Of a stretch of DNA of 64,000 bases, positions 24,986-37,725 are shown piece after piece. The notes under the pieces are model-generated. The model was not told where the DNA came from. It saw nothing but the letters and a program-made list of their open reading frames with translations, and made no database searches. Made by a program: the position numbers and the translations under genes. How positions within the stretch are numbered: position 1 is the first letter of the stretch; every line of letters starts with the position of its first letter. The stretch lies in NCBI GenBank assembly GCA_961205875.1, contig OY540813.1:26073001-26137000 (forward strand). The letters run 5' to 3'. Source of the DNA: Sialis fuliginosa. Its lineage: Eukaryota; Arthropoda; Insecta; Megaloptera; Sialidae.

Positions 24986-26016
24986 TGTAAAAATATTTTT
25001 GCCATTTATGTAATAAACAAGTTTTTAATTATAAGATGGTTTTGTCTCGTCGGAATTTAAACAAATCTTCTCTGTGGCCACAACATTTTATTTTACTTGA
25101 GATAAGGATAACTGATTTTTTTTTTTTTTTTATAAATAAATTTCTTGTCAGCTGGATTTCTTCCTCTTCTGACAGCTCCTTCGTGATATTATCCAATCTA
25201 ACTGAATTTATTTAAAGATATATTTCTTAATATAAACATTATAGTAATATGTTTGCATAGAAAAAAAATACAAATTTATGCAACACAAATATTGAAAATT
25301 TCATCCAGAACAGAGGAAAGAAAACAAAATAATAACAATCATCTGTACCTATATGCATACTTACGTTACATTCGTTTCAGGAATATGTAATTGAAAAGTA
25401 TACTCTGAATTCTCAAGTACTTTTAAAAACTTTACAACGCAAACAGTTGCAAGTTTGTAGCATATGCATAATCATAATAAAATATTCATAATATAAAGGA
25501 AGTTATCTTGAAAGTAATTATATATTAAACTACTAAGATCACACACATATATATAATATATATGTATGTATTTCTAATTATATGCGGTACAAATGACTAG
25601 GGGTTATTTTAATGTGCAGCTCTAAAATTTAAATTTACAGTTCTAAAAAAGCTCTAGTAAAATTAAATGCTGATAGTTCTCGACTTTCGGACTGTGCTCT
25701 GTTACTGATTCAATAATGTTTATTTTTTATATTTTTCTATTTGTACATTTTTTACTCGAGGGCATTATTTTACATGTTCAGTAAAAATTTCAAGTTTCCA
25801 GCTTATGTAGTTTATGAGCTATATAGCTTTTAGTGAAAAGGACGGACGGACGACCAAGTGAGATTAATAGGGTTTCTTCGGAACCCTAAAAATGAACTCT
25901 GTTTAGTTGAAATTATTTTTAATTAATTCAAAAAAAATTAATCTCACATATAATTACAATTATCATGCCTTCTAGGGAAATTAAAAGAAAATTCATAGTT
26001 TATTCAAATTTCAAAA
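24986..26016. other. Non-coding stretch holding one dispersed-repeat copy
   Basis: No gene. 25735-25892 is the 3' part of a dispersed repeat, with TTTACATGTTCAGTAAAAA, GGACGGACGGACGACC and a terminal GGTTTCTTCGGAACCCTAAA. Two further copies end at 31189 and, more diverged, at about 41630. The final hairpin-like GGTTTC..GGAACC and the GGACGGACGG tract are reminiscent of a repeat widespread in moths and butterflies. That link is from memory, not a search. Confidence 0.6.
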
Positions 26017-26374
26017 TCATGCGTCAGGATTATTGGTGGAACGAATCTACCTAAATCCTGAAGACATCTCTTTAAAGTATGTAAGATGTTAACATTAACA
26101 GGATTACACATATTCGAATTTACACTTTTCGTTAAAAAAGAATCCATTTTCTTTGATGAAAATATGGGAAACTACACTTATAAGACAAGATGAAAAGACT
26201 TTTACGTACAGCTACAACAAACTGTTTTCTGTTTTCAAAGGCCCACTCAATTATCTAATTAAGATATATAATAAACTTCCAAATGGTATAAAATGCTGCT
26301 TTTCGAGAATTTCAGAAATTAGTAGAAAATACTTTGAGTCGTTGTTTATATACTGTTTTTCTTATTTCATTTAA
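26017..26374 (+). pseudogene. LINE reverse-transcriptase C-terminal fossil
   Basis: Starting near 26017, one frame reads SCVRIIGGTNLPKS, a stop, then RHLFKVCKMLTLTGLHIFEF, TLFVKKESIFF and NYTYKTR. A frameshift then leads to YLIKIYNKLPNGIK and YFESLFI before a stop at about 26372. This matches, block for block, the C-terminal tail of the LINE at 19776-20258 (CLRI, HCRPLF, LTV.DLYILE, NYDTRHK, IKIFNKIPK). It carries at least one stop and one frameshift, so it is older and dead. No 3' tail repeat is obvious. Confidence 0.7.
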
Positions 26375-28185
26375 TATTATTTTCTATATATAATACTCAA
26401 AATAATTATTTTGAATATTTGAAACATCTCTACTCTATTAGTTAATATTACAAAGATAAAATAATTGATGACAATTTTTATTAATTTCAATGTGTATAAT
26501 ATACCTACTACTCACACAATTGCAATTTTATTTACAAAATTGTGAAATTTAAAATATTTGCTAAAAAACAAATCCATTATGTCAATCCTCTTTCAGGTTT
26601 AAAGAAAAAGTACGAACAGGGAAATGTAGGTAAAGGTTTATCGCTAGATCAATCAAGAGGCTTTGGGTTGATTTTACATACAGTGTTTTACCCGGAAGCG
26701 TAACAGTTTGTTACACGCAAAATAAATTTGTTTTGGCCTTTTTTCATTGGATTACGTAACTTTTAAATAGTTTGCAGTACGTACAAGCACGGACTTTAGT
26801 TCTATTTGTTTACGGATTAAAGGTAATTTTTTTACTATAAAAGGTTTATCAAATCGTTAGATATTTTTTTTAATTCGCAACAAAAGTATTCTAAAACACC
26901 GTATTTGTTTCTACGCCATTTATTTTTTTAAAACATAAATACTACAACTTTCGGTAAAATGTATTTAAATATATTTATTATACATATAGTATAATACATA
27001 CTCACTATGGGTAAATAGAATTTTATTTATTTCATGGATCGTATACCTAACGATATGCAATACGTCAGACAAAAGAAAGAAAACAACAAATTATACAATA
27101 ATTTAATAAATAAGTTTTTTCAGAAAGGTATTTAATTAATTCTTCTTTAAACTTTTTTATGCGTATTTTTATTTTTTTATTTTTGTTAGTTGGTTGTATA
27201 TTTTGATCATTTGATTTAATAGACCTTTTTAACAATGTTTAAATAATAATATCCTTCATCTAACCATACATACCTTTGATATAAAGAGTGTTTCGGGAGA
27301 AATAGTACCTAAATATTTTAGGAGGTGGTATTATAGAAAAAATATCAACCCCAATTTCCCGTGAGGCATCTAGCACAAGCTCTTTTAACGTGTGGAGATA
27401 AAGTGTTTAAATATTACCCGTATGCCTTATGAATACCCAGTTGACTTATTGATTGAATTTATTGATATTAAATACGTAAATGTGACTATATAAAAAATTC
27501 ATTCACAAAAGTAAACCTATGAAACATTTTCGTGCGACAAAAAATATTCGTAAGATAATGTATATTAATTAAATAAAATGAAGCACTTAAAAATAAATCA
27601 AAATTGTTGAACTACCACAGATTCTTCATGTATATTATTTAACAATAAATACCCAAGAGCGAATTCTTTACAAAGTAACTTAATTAGGAGAGCAAAGAAC
27701 AGATATAAGGAATTTGCTGATAATCAATCATCAAGACAATACTCTTTTCAAGGGTAAAAACTGATCACAAGGGATGAACATTTTTTACAAACTTTAATAT
27801 GTATGTATGTATACATTATACATATATTCTAGAATTGTGTAATGATATTTATGTAAATTATTCAGATACATATGTTTATTTTTGATTTGGAAATATATGA
27901 ATATATTTCATCTACGATAGCTTTAAAATTTGTTATTAATCAACGAATTTACATTTTTATTAGATTTGTCATTTTATATTGCTTTTCTAAGATAGTGCCA
28001 TGTTGATCTACTTGTATGAAATACCACTTTTATCTGTTAATAAAATAACATATTCAAATTTACAGTACCAATAATTTCAATTTTACAGTCAATAATTAAA
28101 AAAATATTTATATGTATTCCACCAACGAATACCTTCTGAGAGATTTGTAGGTCAATGGCCATGCAGAACCCTAATAATCTTATAT
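26375..28185. other. AT-rich non-coding stretch
   Basis: No gene or clear repeat recognised; many A/T runs and short TATA-type simple sequence. Confidence 0.5.
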
Positions 28186-28729
28186 CTTTTAAACTATATT
28201 AGCTAGAAACTAGCTAATATAGTGTTAACTAGAAACTAGCTAATATTAGGTTGTTTTCCCCCTAATAACCCCTCTTCCATAGTATTTTTCCCGCCAGATC
28301 GAATGAAACCAATTACAACCCTTCATGTGTGACAGGGGGTGAAATATTAATTTTTTTATTTTTGGTTTTCATTCATTATACAAAATCGTAAATATCTCGG
28401 TTCCTATGCGAGATAGAGGATTGTTTTTCACCCTAAAATCCCCGTCCCCGTAGTATTTTTTCCCACAGGATCAAATAAAACCACTTATAACCCTTCATAT
28501 GTAACGGGGGGGAAAATATTAACTTTTAAAAAAACAACTAAAAAAAAAAATTTTTTTTCCACCCCTTGCAATTCCTTAGGGGTTGAATTTTCGAAATACG
28601 AAATAGTCTATGTCCGTCCTCGGGATGCAAGCTATCTCACTGCCAAATTTCATCAAGATCATTTTAGCGGTTTAGCCGTGAAAAGGTAACAAACAGACAA
28701 CACTTTCGCATTTACAATATTAGTATGGA
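28186..28729 (-). repeat. Helitron-like or related repeat with internal duplicate units
   Basis: Read on the minus strand, the right edge begins TCCATACTAATATTGTAAAT, then GCGAAAGTGTTGTCTGTTTG and text resembling the 5' part of common insect Helitron-like repeats, preceded by A. Within it, two related units of about 190 bp start near 28250 and 28425. They share CATAGTATTTTTCCC/CGTAGTATTTTTTCCCA, then ACCCTTCAT.TGT.ACGGGGG. The left limit near TAGCTAGAAACTAGC (28198-28245) is uncertain and no clear 3' hairpin was found. Confidence 0.45.
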
Positions 28730-28730
28730 T

Positions 28731-30779
28731 ATATTACAATAATATTACATATGTACATACATAGTATCTATTAGAACCTTCTCTGAAACTATTTTTTGCT
28801 ATTATGTCTGAATTTTATATTTAAGATCAATTTTCTTCAAGGACGAAAACCTCCTACTTTTGAAAATTATCTTACAACCGGAAATGAATGTTTACTATTC
28901 TCATTTTTGTAATTTTTCAAATTATTTAGAAAAAATGTTTTTGGTAAAAGTAATAAATATTATTAGATATATATAATTTATCTTTTATTCATTAAAAAAT
29001 TAAGGAAATACCTAATCAATTGAAATATACATATATACATATATATTTGAAATTGTTGATTACAAAATAAAAGATGTAGAGAACAGTATTTTTTATAATT
29101 TATGGTTCATTAATTTTTTGAAAGCTTTTATCAGCTAGCCAGAAATATTGTTTATATTTACCATACATACTTTATTATACTTACAATTAGAAAAAAAGAA
29201 ATAAATTAAAAATGTAATTTGAACATTAAATACATTTATATAAATAGCCAATTATGAATATTCAAATAGCTTTATAATTTAAATTTACATAAAAAAGAAT
29301 AATCCATTACATCAAAAACAACATCCGACGGAAGTTGTGTAGATCAACAGTACTAAAGTTTTTATCAATAATGAGCTATACTAACATTGAGTTTTTCCCC
29401 ACAGAGTACTAATACAGATGACGTATGAAGCCAAGCGCCCATTATAGTTTGTGTGAAACTTTTCTTATATAAATATATAAAAATTGTTCCCTCGCGTTGG
29501 TGGAATTTGTTTTGAAGTGCTTTTTAAAAATAAGGAATATTCCATTACTGGTAAAAGGCTTGTTGAAATAAATCATTATCAAAATAAATATTAACATACG
29601 TTGCCTTTTACATTCTTTGTGACAGATTGGATTTTATTTTAATTATAATTTTTGAAAAATAAATATTTTTTAGCGTTCGACAGTTTTGTAGAAACGCACA
29701 GGATATCAAACAAAAACAAATAAATATACATACGTAGGAAATATTAAAACAGAAATATGAAAACTCGTGTTCATATTTGTTTTAGACAATAATAATATTA
29801 ATAATTATTTATTATTATTTATAATAAAATTGAACGATATATTAATTATAGATTACATTAATTGTCATACTATATTTCATTTAAGTTTATATAATTTTTA
29901 TTTACTAACTAATCAATATCCAATTTGATTTTACATTTTTTGAGAGGTAAATCTTTTATTTTATTGGGTATGTAATTATATATTTTTAAATTGATGGATT
30001 GTATTATGCATTAATGTATCAATCCGCAAAATAAAATTTTGAATTATTAATGCAGTTAATTCAAAAAAAAATATACAACATTACATAATAGGGAAAAGTC
30101 GGCTAATTTGGACCATTTTTTTAAACTATGATATTTAGTATACTAGTTTTAGGTTTAGACAAATTATTTTTTATGAAATAAAACAGCAGATTTTGTTGTT
30201 ATTAAATATTAATCAACATAGTTATCATAAACTCCACAAAAATCAACAAAATGTGAGATTGGAGCTTTGTTTCAATTTAGCAAATCACGGGGTTGCTAAT
30301 TTGGACTTTAATAGAAACTTAACTAAAATATACCAGTAAACAAAACATAATACATGTATATGAATTACAGACTATCAAACAATTATTTATCATAAGATAA
30401 GTAAACAAAAAACTAAAAGAAATCAGTCTTGTTTCATTATTTCAATTAAATTATTCAAGAAAGACAATCATCACATATGTCAGGATTATTGGTACAAGTT
30501 TCATGATTCCAGTTTGGCAACTACGTGCGGCCCATTTTAACCAACAGTGTGAAAAGTGAGAAAAAAAATCTAACAAAAACATAATTTTTTTTTTAATTTT
30601 CTAACACCCCTCCCTATTATTCTAAAATTTAAAATTATATTGTTAACTTTAGTATTTGTCGTTGGTAGTCCCACCAAAACCTCGTTACCAAATTTTTTTC
30701 AGATTTTTTGAGCCGGTAGTTACAGAGTTAAGGGGGGGGGGAATAAAATACTGCTTTTAGCCCCCCTACAGGTACCATT
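28731..30779. other. AT-rich stretch with fragments of repeats
   Basis: No gene recognised. 30090-30560 has recurring GCTAATTTGGAC words (30110 and 30294) and may be a decayed TIR element, but no paired ends could be fixed. 30598-30778 is C- and G-run rich (ACACCCCTCCC, AAGGGGGGGGGGAAT, AGCCCCCCTAC) and looks like the 5' part of the dispersed repeat that follows. Confidence 0.4.
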
Positions 30780-31189
30780 TTTGATATAGAAAAAAAAATA
30801 AAAAATATGGTCATATTCTACTAATCGAGATGTACATTTTGACATCCCACACGTCTTGGTATACAATTTTTTTTTTTTTTTTTTGCTTTAAAGCAAAAAA
30901 AAAAAGAAAAAAATTAGATCAAGGGTCAAATTCCGCTTGTTTGGTTATACATTTTAACGTGCCACATACCTTGATATTAAAAAAAATATTTTTTTACCTA
31001 GCTTTAGCTCTTTAGTGTCCCTTTTGAAAAATTATTTTTTCAATATATTTGTACATATTTTATTTTACATGTTCAGTAAAAAAAAGTTTCTAGCTTATAT
31101 AGTTTACGAGCTATTTAGCTTTGAGTGAAAAGGACGGACGGACGGACGACAAAGTGAGATTAATAGGGTTTCTTCGGAACCCTAAAAAT
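30780..31189. repeat. Dispersed repeat ending GGAACCCTAAAAA
   Basis: The last 150 bases match 25735-25892 closely: TTTACATGTTCAGTAAAAA, GTTTACGAGCTATTTAGC, GGACGGACGGACGGACGAC and GGTTTCTTCGGAACCCTAAA. The upstream portion contains long T and A runs. There is no coding potential. Confidence 0.65.
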
Positions 31190-31832
31190 AAGTATCGAAA
31201 CATAATAATCGATCTACTCTATCGCATGTTAATTTCATCAATAATAAACAAATATATAAAATAATAAATAAATATATACATAACAAAGAGAAAATGGGTT
31301 GATTATAAATTAACAAATGCTACCATAATGATAGTTCATCCTAACTAGTTTCTGCATCCTTTGAGAGATAATAAGCATCGCTATAATTCATTGTTTTCAT
31401 GGATATAATGGTCTTTGCATCTTGTAAGATGCATTCACTTTGAATGACAAATGTGCTGCTTTCATCATTACGTCTTTGGCTAATTCTCGCACAAAAACAA
31501 CTCCTTTTAACTTAAAGGATTCTCATTTCAGAAATTAAAAATTAAAGAGAAGCATAATTTAAAAGACATATTTCACTTTAATATTTTATGTTTTAATAAA
31601 CGATAGTGGAAAATTAAATCGGAGGTACAAGTTATCCTATTTACAATAACTTAATTGAAATAGGTGTATCCTTTATAATGCGAACATCAATTGATTTCAT
31701 AAGTTTAATCTAAAATCTGATGAGCGTAATTAACACGTAATCAATTGTGGCAAATTCATTAATAATTATATGTTTATCGATAAACATAGAGTAGAGAAAT
31801 ATATTTTGATAGTAATAGATTGCGGTATACAT
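31190..31832. other. Non-coding, nothing recognised
   Basis: AT-rich sequence without recognisable frame or repeat. Confidence 0.5.
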
Positions 31833-32367
31833 AATAGGCATGATGCCTAATTTTTAAAAACTATTTTATGATGATCTTACAATCTTACGTGTCTCTTATT
31901 TCCAAAAAAATATTTATTTCTGCAGAAAATAAAAGTTTAATCACAAAAATTTACTCTTTTAAAACTAATTTTGAATTTGACGCCAAAACGCTCGCAGGTG
32001 TCATGGCACATTTTTGACGTCACGCCTATGTAAAGACTCCTTGTCAACAATAATAAATCCTTGTTCCATCGCTAACGTTTCTCGGTTTTAGTTTTGGTAA
32101 CACAAAACTGAGCAAATTGATAATTTAAAACCACAAAATAATTTATGAACAGTGCAAATATTAATGAAACAAAAATGATGTTTACTTAGCCGTGACGTCA
32201 TCCACTCTGACTGGTGTTTTATCTAACATGGCGGATTGCTGTATTTTGTGTTTTTATTTTAACAAAAATCATATTAATCTCACTTCTAATATAAAAATAA
32301 ATACATTTTTTAGAATTATTTAAAATCATAATTTCAGTGATACTTTGTTACTGGCATCATACCTATT
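31833..32367. repeat. Candidate TIR element with CGTGACGTC inverted motifs
   Basis: AATAGGCATGATGCC at the left and, reversed, AATAGGTATGATGCC at the right differ at one of 15 positions. Inside, GACGTCACG (near 32017) and CGTGACGTC (near 32193) form a second inverted pair. The interior includes AACATGGCGGATTGCTG but no open frame follows it. No target duplication was established, so the element call is tentative. Confidence 0.4.
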
Positions 32368-35300
32368 GATAGATTTTTGTTCTTAGTAAGGCATAATCTA
32401 CACATTGTTTCTTATTTACATATATTAAATAATATGAATGTAAAGGCATGCGTCACTATTGAAGAAGAAGGTCACATATATATATTTTGTTTATATTATT
32501 TATTCGATATAGTTAATTGTTTGGACACCAAAAATTAATATAAATTATCCATGGGTACGTAAACGCAACTCAGAGAAAAATTTCGTTCAAATTACATTTG
32601 AAGAACACAATTCAATGTTTACATGTAAAATTGTAAACGATTAATATCAATTTTCATTTTAACCAAATTACCAAAGCTGTCAAAAATATCAGAAATATAC
32701 CAAAATTATTATATTTTTTTTAAACTAATGGCTTTGCTAAAATATACAAAATTTACATCTGCGGGATAAGTAAGTTCAGACATCAGGAACTAAGCTAACT
32801 AATATCAGTTTGATAATATCTACTTATTAAAATTATAAGTGAAAGATTTGACAAGATACGTGGTAGAAATTTGAATAGAACTAATTTGATGACATTTCGA
32901 CATCCACAAAGGCCACGCATAGTAAAATAGCTAATAAAATATAAATTTAATTAAACAAACAAAGAGAATTTGAATATTCTTCGATCAATCTAACACAAAT
33001 AAACATTCAAAAAAGTTCAAACAACCAATCGGCAGTCTGCTGTGCACTAAACATACATACATTTTATATGGTTGGCATCCCTGGTTTACCGGTTTACCTA
33101 GTTACGTGGGTGCAGCATGGGAAATCGTATAAAGGCTGACTATTGATGAGCCAGGGCGCCGTGACGCGAATACATTTTCATTAAACCCGCCGGTACCAAT
33201 ATTCTTTTTCCGTAAAAGAATAGAAACAATATCTCCCCGCACGATATATATATTGAGCGAAAAAATCTATTGTTTGACCTTAAGATTGGTTCTCTGTGAA
33301 CGTCGGTACAATAGAGAAAAAGTGTATAGGTCGAATATTTCGATATTGGTTCCTGATATATATATTTTACAAACGAGTATTATTCAAGTTGAATAGACAA
33401 CATGTATGTATGGAAGTAAAAAACCGTGTAGTTTCGTACGGACGCATTTATTAAAAATTACCGAAAATACCGCTAAAAAAATATACATAACAATTTATTA
33501 AAAGTACCTGACTATTTGACAACCCACCATATACCGAAAAAAAGGAATTTCTCAATGCAGAAAAAAATTTGTTCTCAGATTTCAAAATTTTTATCCTGCT
33601 CTTTCCGTTCCAAGTCAAGGAAAACAATTTCAATTCCGTGCCTGTCAGCGTATCTGTCTCCTGAATCCTTGTCATATACATATCTGATGAACCACTTAAC
33701 CGATATTAATGATACTAGGTTTCTGGTTAATAAATTACCCCATAAAAAATCATCAAAATTGCGTGTAGGAGGTAGAAGTGGTATTATTTATTATCATATA
33801 GCCATAATTGATTGATTATAATTATTATCATATAGCCATATTGACTTAAGCTTTCGTACAAAGAAACAGAGACAGACAGAGTCTACATATTTATAAATTA
33901 GTTTTGTTATGTAGGCAAAGGTTGTAAAAAAGAATCATTTCTAATTTTCAATAACATTATTATTTTTACTTGCACTTATTTACCAATTTATTACTCTTTA
34001 AAACAATTAAAACTAATAATTTATAGAACTTTACTTATATACATATTATACAATATACATTCATCAAAAATCGTTTAAAAGTATATAAGATAAACCTATA
34101 CACACATACAAAACAATAAATACTAAAGTTCTTAAAGTTTTAAAAGTAGATGTGTAGGTAAAAACCGATCGTTTGAGATGGTCCTGAAAGTTGGTCAAAA
34201 ACCTTAAATCAAGTCGCTTGGGAATGAAGAGTTTCGTGTTGATTGATTCTAATGGTATTACATGGTATTAACTTGTCCTTCAGATACCCTTACCCTAACC
34301 CTACCTTCCTTCACAGAATTTAACACATATATGTAGGTAGAGAAAGTTAGTAGGTTTCTTTATTTCTTTTGTTAGTGTAAAAACAGAAATAAGAACCTAA
34401 AAATTGATATTAAAGAGTAAAATAAGTAGTAATAAATAAATATAATAATAAAATGAAGATGGAAATTTGTATATCAAACGACACAAAGTAATTTTTTCAT
34501 TCAAAGTGATTGGATTTAAAAAATTCATATACTTTATTTTTTAGTTGTTTTCAGATTCAATTGCCGTTTTAAATTAAAAACGTTTTTAATATTGCTTTTA
34601 GAGATGCTGTCTATTTTTTCACAAAGTTTGAAAAATACATTGTATCTGCTTGGATGTTTATTAAATAAAGATTACAATTACAACTAAACTACTTGAAATT
34701 TTTGAGTATTGTTGGAAACATTCTTAGTACTCTTTGATGACATTTTGAATTGAAAATAGCATTATGAATAAAGATTTTATTCTTTATATTTATATTAATC
34801 TTGCATTGTTGGAAGCATCAAATCTAATTTAATACCAAGTTTATGTATTAACATTAACAGTATTTACTCAAACAATTCATGGTAAGCAATATTGATAGTA
34901 AACAAACAAATTTAACTTTAATTTGAAACTATATACCAATTATATAGTACACATTTCTCTTGTTAAATGCTACAATAGACAGAAACTTGCAATTTGGTTA
35001 TATTTCAGCAACAAGAATTCAACATTTTAGCTATTTATTTTACTGTGGTTTAATAAATCATTAATCATTATTAGTTATATGCTTCATTTATGCATTAACC
35101 AAAACATTTCCTACACGAGTTATAACTACCAAGAACAGATGAGCTGGAATGAAGCATTTTGGTACCTTCTCCTTAATATATTAATAATGCATAGTTAGTA
35201 ATCTCAAAGATAAACAGTTCTATAATAATAATGAGATTGCCTTCGGCACTCAATAAACAAATTGATCATTGAGAACCCACAATTACCCGTCGTCAATTAA

Positions 35301-35459
35301 TTATTATTAATAATTCCAAGTTAATTAATTTATAATTAGGTATAATAATGGGTACTAATGTCTAAAGTAAATTAACCTAACTTAGATAATCTAGAATTCA
35401 GATATGTAATTTTTCATATAGGTATCTATATATCGTTTTGACAGACTTATCGCGGTTTT
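32368..35459. other. Gene-poor stretch
   Basis: No gene recognised. 33100-33200 is moderately GC-rich (CCAGGGCGCCGTGACGCG) but interrupted in all frames. ATTATCATATAGCCATA occurs twice close together (about 33790 and 33823). Short frames on both strands at 33451-33815 have no recognisable domain. Confidence 0.45.
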
Positions 35460-35535
35460 CACTGGAAAGTATGGCGCGGGATAGATTCTATCAGTTCCAC
35501 TGGAAAGTATGGCGCGGGATAGATTCTATCAGTTC
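35460..35535. repeat. Perfect 38 bp tandem duplication
   Basis: The 38 bp unit beginning CACTGGAAAGTATGGCGCGG and ending ATCAGTTC is present twice without a mismatch (35460-35497 and 35498-35535). It is short, GC-richer than its surroundings and non-coding. Confidence 0.95.
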
Positions 35536-35832
35536 ACCTCAACTATCTTCTTACATGGCTTATGTAAACAAAGTGATGTAATAAGTTAAGTATGATAGTT
35601 GTGATATTGTTGTAGCTAAACAAACATTTTTTATCGATATAATTGATATATTCTAATAAAACGTATAGGTAAAGTATAAAAGGATTTGGTTTGAAAAACC
35701 ACCACAAGAATGTACTAAAAATAAAACAAACTTAAATTATACATATATAGATAATAAGTATTTTTCTTTGCAAATTGTATTTAGATTAATGTATGTAGAG
35801 TCGAGCGGAGTAAATATAAAACACCAAAAAAA

Positions 35833-36363
35833 TGGGGTAAAAGTGAAACAAGCTTGCAACTAAAAAACTAATTTGTTTATAGGAGAATTATAAAAACTGA
35901 CATCATCATTAAAGGTTTGTTAAAGCGACCTGAAAATATGAATCGTCTAATAAGTGATGTGTCACCTCTACAGATTTCTCTGTTAGTCGATGTCAAAACG
36001 TGAATTAAATTTTAATTCTTTGCACATAACTTTCTGTATAGCTCAGATATTAATTAAAGTTACAATTTCACATTGATATGCCACAAAGAAGATACATCAA
36101 AATTGCCAAAGTAGCTTTTTTTTTAATTTTTCGAGAAATATTTTTCACTAGAGGCCTGTTTCACTTTTTCCCAAATTAGAGGTTAAAAATGAAACACAAT
36201 TTTTTCATTTTTAAAGTCCGTGTTGTATCGTACAGTTCAAATGACGTAAGTATTTAAAATGGATATTCATAAGCGCATCTAGTAAAAAAAATTAATGTAT
36301 GAATTTGTATCGTTAACTGTCAAAAAACATGAAAGATCTGTACTTTGTTTCACTTTTACCCCA
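35833..36363. mobile_element. 531 bp element with TGGGGTAAAAGTGAAACAA TIRs
   Basis: TGGGGTAAAAGTGAAACAA starts at 35833 and its exact reverse complement TTGTTTCACTTTTACCCCA ends at 36363. Further copies of the motif lie inside (CTGTTTCACTTTTTCCCA near 36160, AAAAATGAAACACAA near 36187). There is no coding frame. It is a non-autonomous DNA transposon of undetermined superfamily. Confidence 0.75.
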
Positions 36364-37014
36364 GTTGACCCTATATAAAAAGCAAAAACGCGGATAAAGC
36401 CGCAGGGAATTACTAGCCTATAATAAAATATTTAACAGCTTTGATAAGCTGGACGTATTATAAAAAGAGTACCGTATCTTTGTAATGTCACACAGAAACA
36501 GTACAATAACGTAACATGATCAAACCAATATTGCAAAAGATCTTTATTAACTACAAACAAACCAGAACACAAACTAGCTCTCCCAGTTTCTTTGATCTAT
36601 TTTTTATTGCTCGCTTCTTTCCGCTACCCTCCGTTGGATGGGTTTTTGGGACGCCTGTATGCGTATATACCCTAAATATGATGCTCGCGTATCAGCACGC
36701 ACGATCGCTGTGTCATAAAGATATGGATTTGTTATGTGGTAAAGCGTTTAGGAAAAGGTTTACTTTAGTAAATGTTCTTTGTGTTTATTTTTCGTATATC
36801 TTTTACTTGAGAATAATTTGTGTTTTATTACACATACATTTTACAACTAAAAAAGTAGAGTATTTAAGAAATTTTCGTTAGTTTATAAAATGTATTAAAA
36901 TGTTAAATATGATACTCAAAAAAGAAATTAGTCATGACTAAGCGATCAATATATTTATAAAAAACAATATTCAAAGCCAAATGAGATTGAAAAAATATAA
37001 TACTCTTTAATACT
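36364..37014. other. Non-coding stretch with a spurious 121-codon frame
   Basis: ACGCGGATAAAGCCGC...TTACTAG at 36388-36416 resembles a worn Helitron 3' hairpin and CTAG end, but its 5' partner was not found. A frame at 36516-36881 on the plus strand is open for 121 codons; it has no recognisable domain, and I regard it as chance or transposon debris. Confidence 0.4.
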
Positions 37015-37641
37015 CTAAGGCCCTCCGCACACGAAGCAACCATTTTGCAACGAGAAACCAGTTGCGTAAGCAACCGTTTGGTGACTTTGCACGTGTAACG
37101 TATTGGCCCTCCGCACACGGTGCGACTAAAACAAAACTGATTTGCAATCAGTTTCCAACTGGTTTCGTGCAACTGTGCTTGCAGGTCGAATTTCGGTTTC
37201 AGTTGCGTGGTTGCATGATATTTTACCTTTATAATTATAATAATATTATTATTTATTTATAATTAAAATTATTAGTTAATTATCATTATTCCTATTAATA
37301 ATTACCTACTTAGTTCATTCAGAATAAATGATCAATTAATAAACATTAAATTCGTCGAGGAGGTGGAAAAACATGAAGTTCTATACAATTATAACCTTCC
37401 TGGGAATTCAAGAATGCTTGACATGTTGCCAAAAGTTAAAAAAAAAACTTAAAAACTTTAAAAAATCGCGTTATTTCTTCACGGCAATTCCCATAAAACT
37501 GTCGATTGATCAAGATTCAGTCGCGCTCGTGTGTGGAGCGAGGACTTAAATCGATTGAAAACCAGTTGTAAAATAATCGCTTCCGCAACTGGTTTGCGAT
37601 TCTCGTTGCAAAACATTCGCACCGTGTGCGGAGGGCCTTAG
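37015..37641. mobile_element. PIF-Harbinger-like element (CTAAGGCCCTCCGCACACG TIRs)
   Basis: The left end CTAAGGCCCTCCGCACACG is mirrored exactly by CGTGTGCGGAGGGCCTTAG at the right. Subterminal words are repeated: GGCCCTCCGCACACGGTGCG at about 37106 and CGCACCGTGTGCGGAGGGCC at the right, plus AACTGGTTT/AAACCAGTT pairs. The interior holds a fossil of a MADF-domain protein (37348-37440). Many autonomous PIF-Harbinger elements encode a transposase and a second Myb/MADF-type DNA-binding protein. The 627 bp length means an internal deletion derivative. The exact target duplication could not be decided because the ends are ambiguous over CTAA/TTAG. Confidence 0.75.
37348..37440 (+). pseudogene. 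MADF-domain fossil inside the Harbinger-like element
   Basis: The frame reads KFVEEVEKHEVLYNYNLPGN followed by SRMLDMLPKV. The block FVEEVEKHEVLYNYNLP is the first helix and loop of the MADF (Myb/SANT-like) DNA-binding domain, usually FIxEVExxPxLYD.....Y. After about 31 codons it runs into a lysine/poly-A stretch and stops, so only the first third of a roughly 85-residue domain remains. Its position inside matching TIRs shows that it was the element's own accessory DNA-binding gene rather than a host exon. Confidence 0.65.
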
Positions 37642-37725
37642 CCTTCAAATAGCAACAATAGATGTTTTTTTAATTTTTTATATATTTAAATATTCGTTTA
37701 ATAATATAATAGTAGTGACGTTAAA

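Noticed and set aside
31990..32250. CRE-like GACGTCA sites and ATGGCGG as a promoter and start
   Set aside because: The two motifs are inverted relative to each other inside a candidate TIR element, and no open frame follows the ATG.
33451..33815. Overlapping frames on both strands
   Set aside because: Neither has a domain; overlapping opposite frames and local repeats point to chance.
36516..36881. 121-codon open frame on the plus strand
   Set aside because: Longest frame in its area, but the composition is hydrophobic and aromatic-rich without domain or splice evidence, and it lies among transposon fragments. Chance opening is the simpler explanation.
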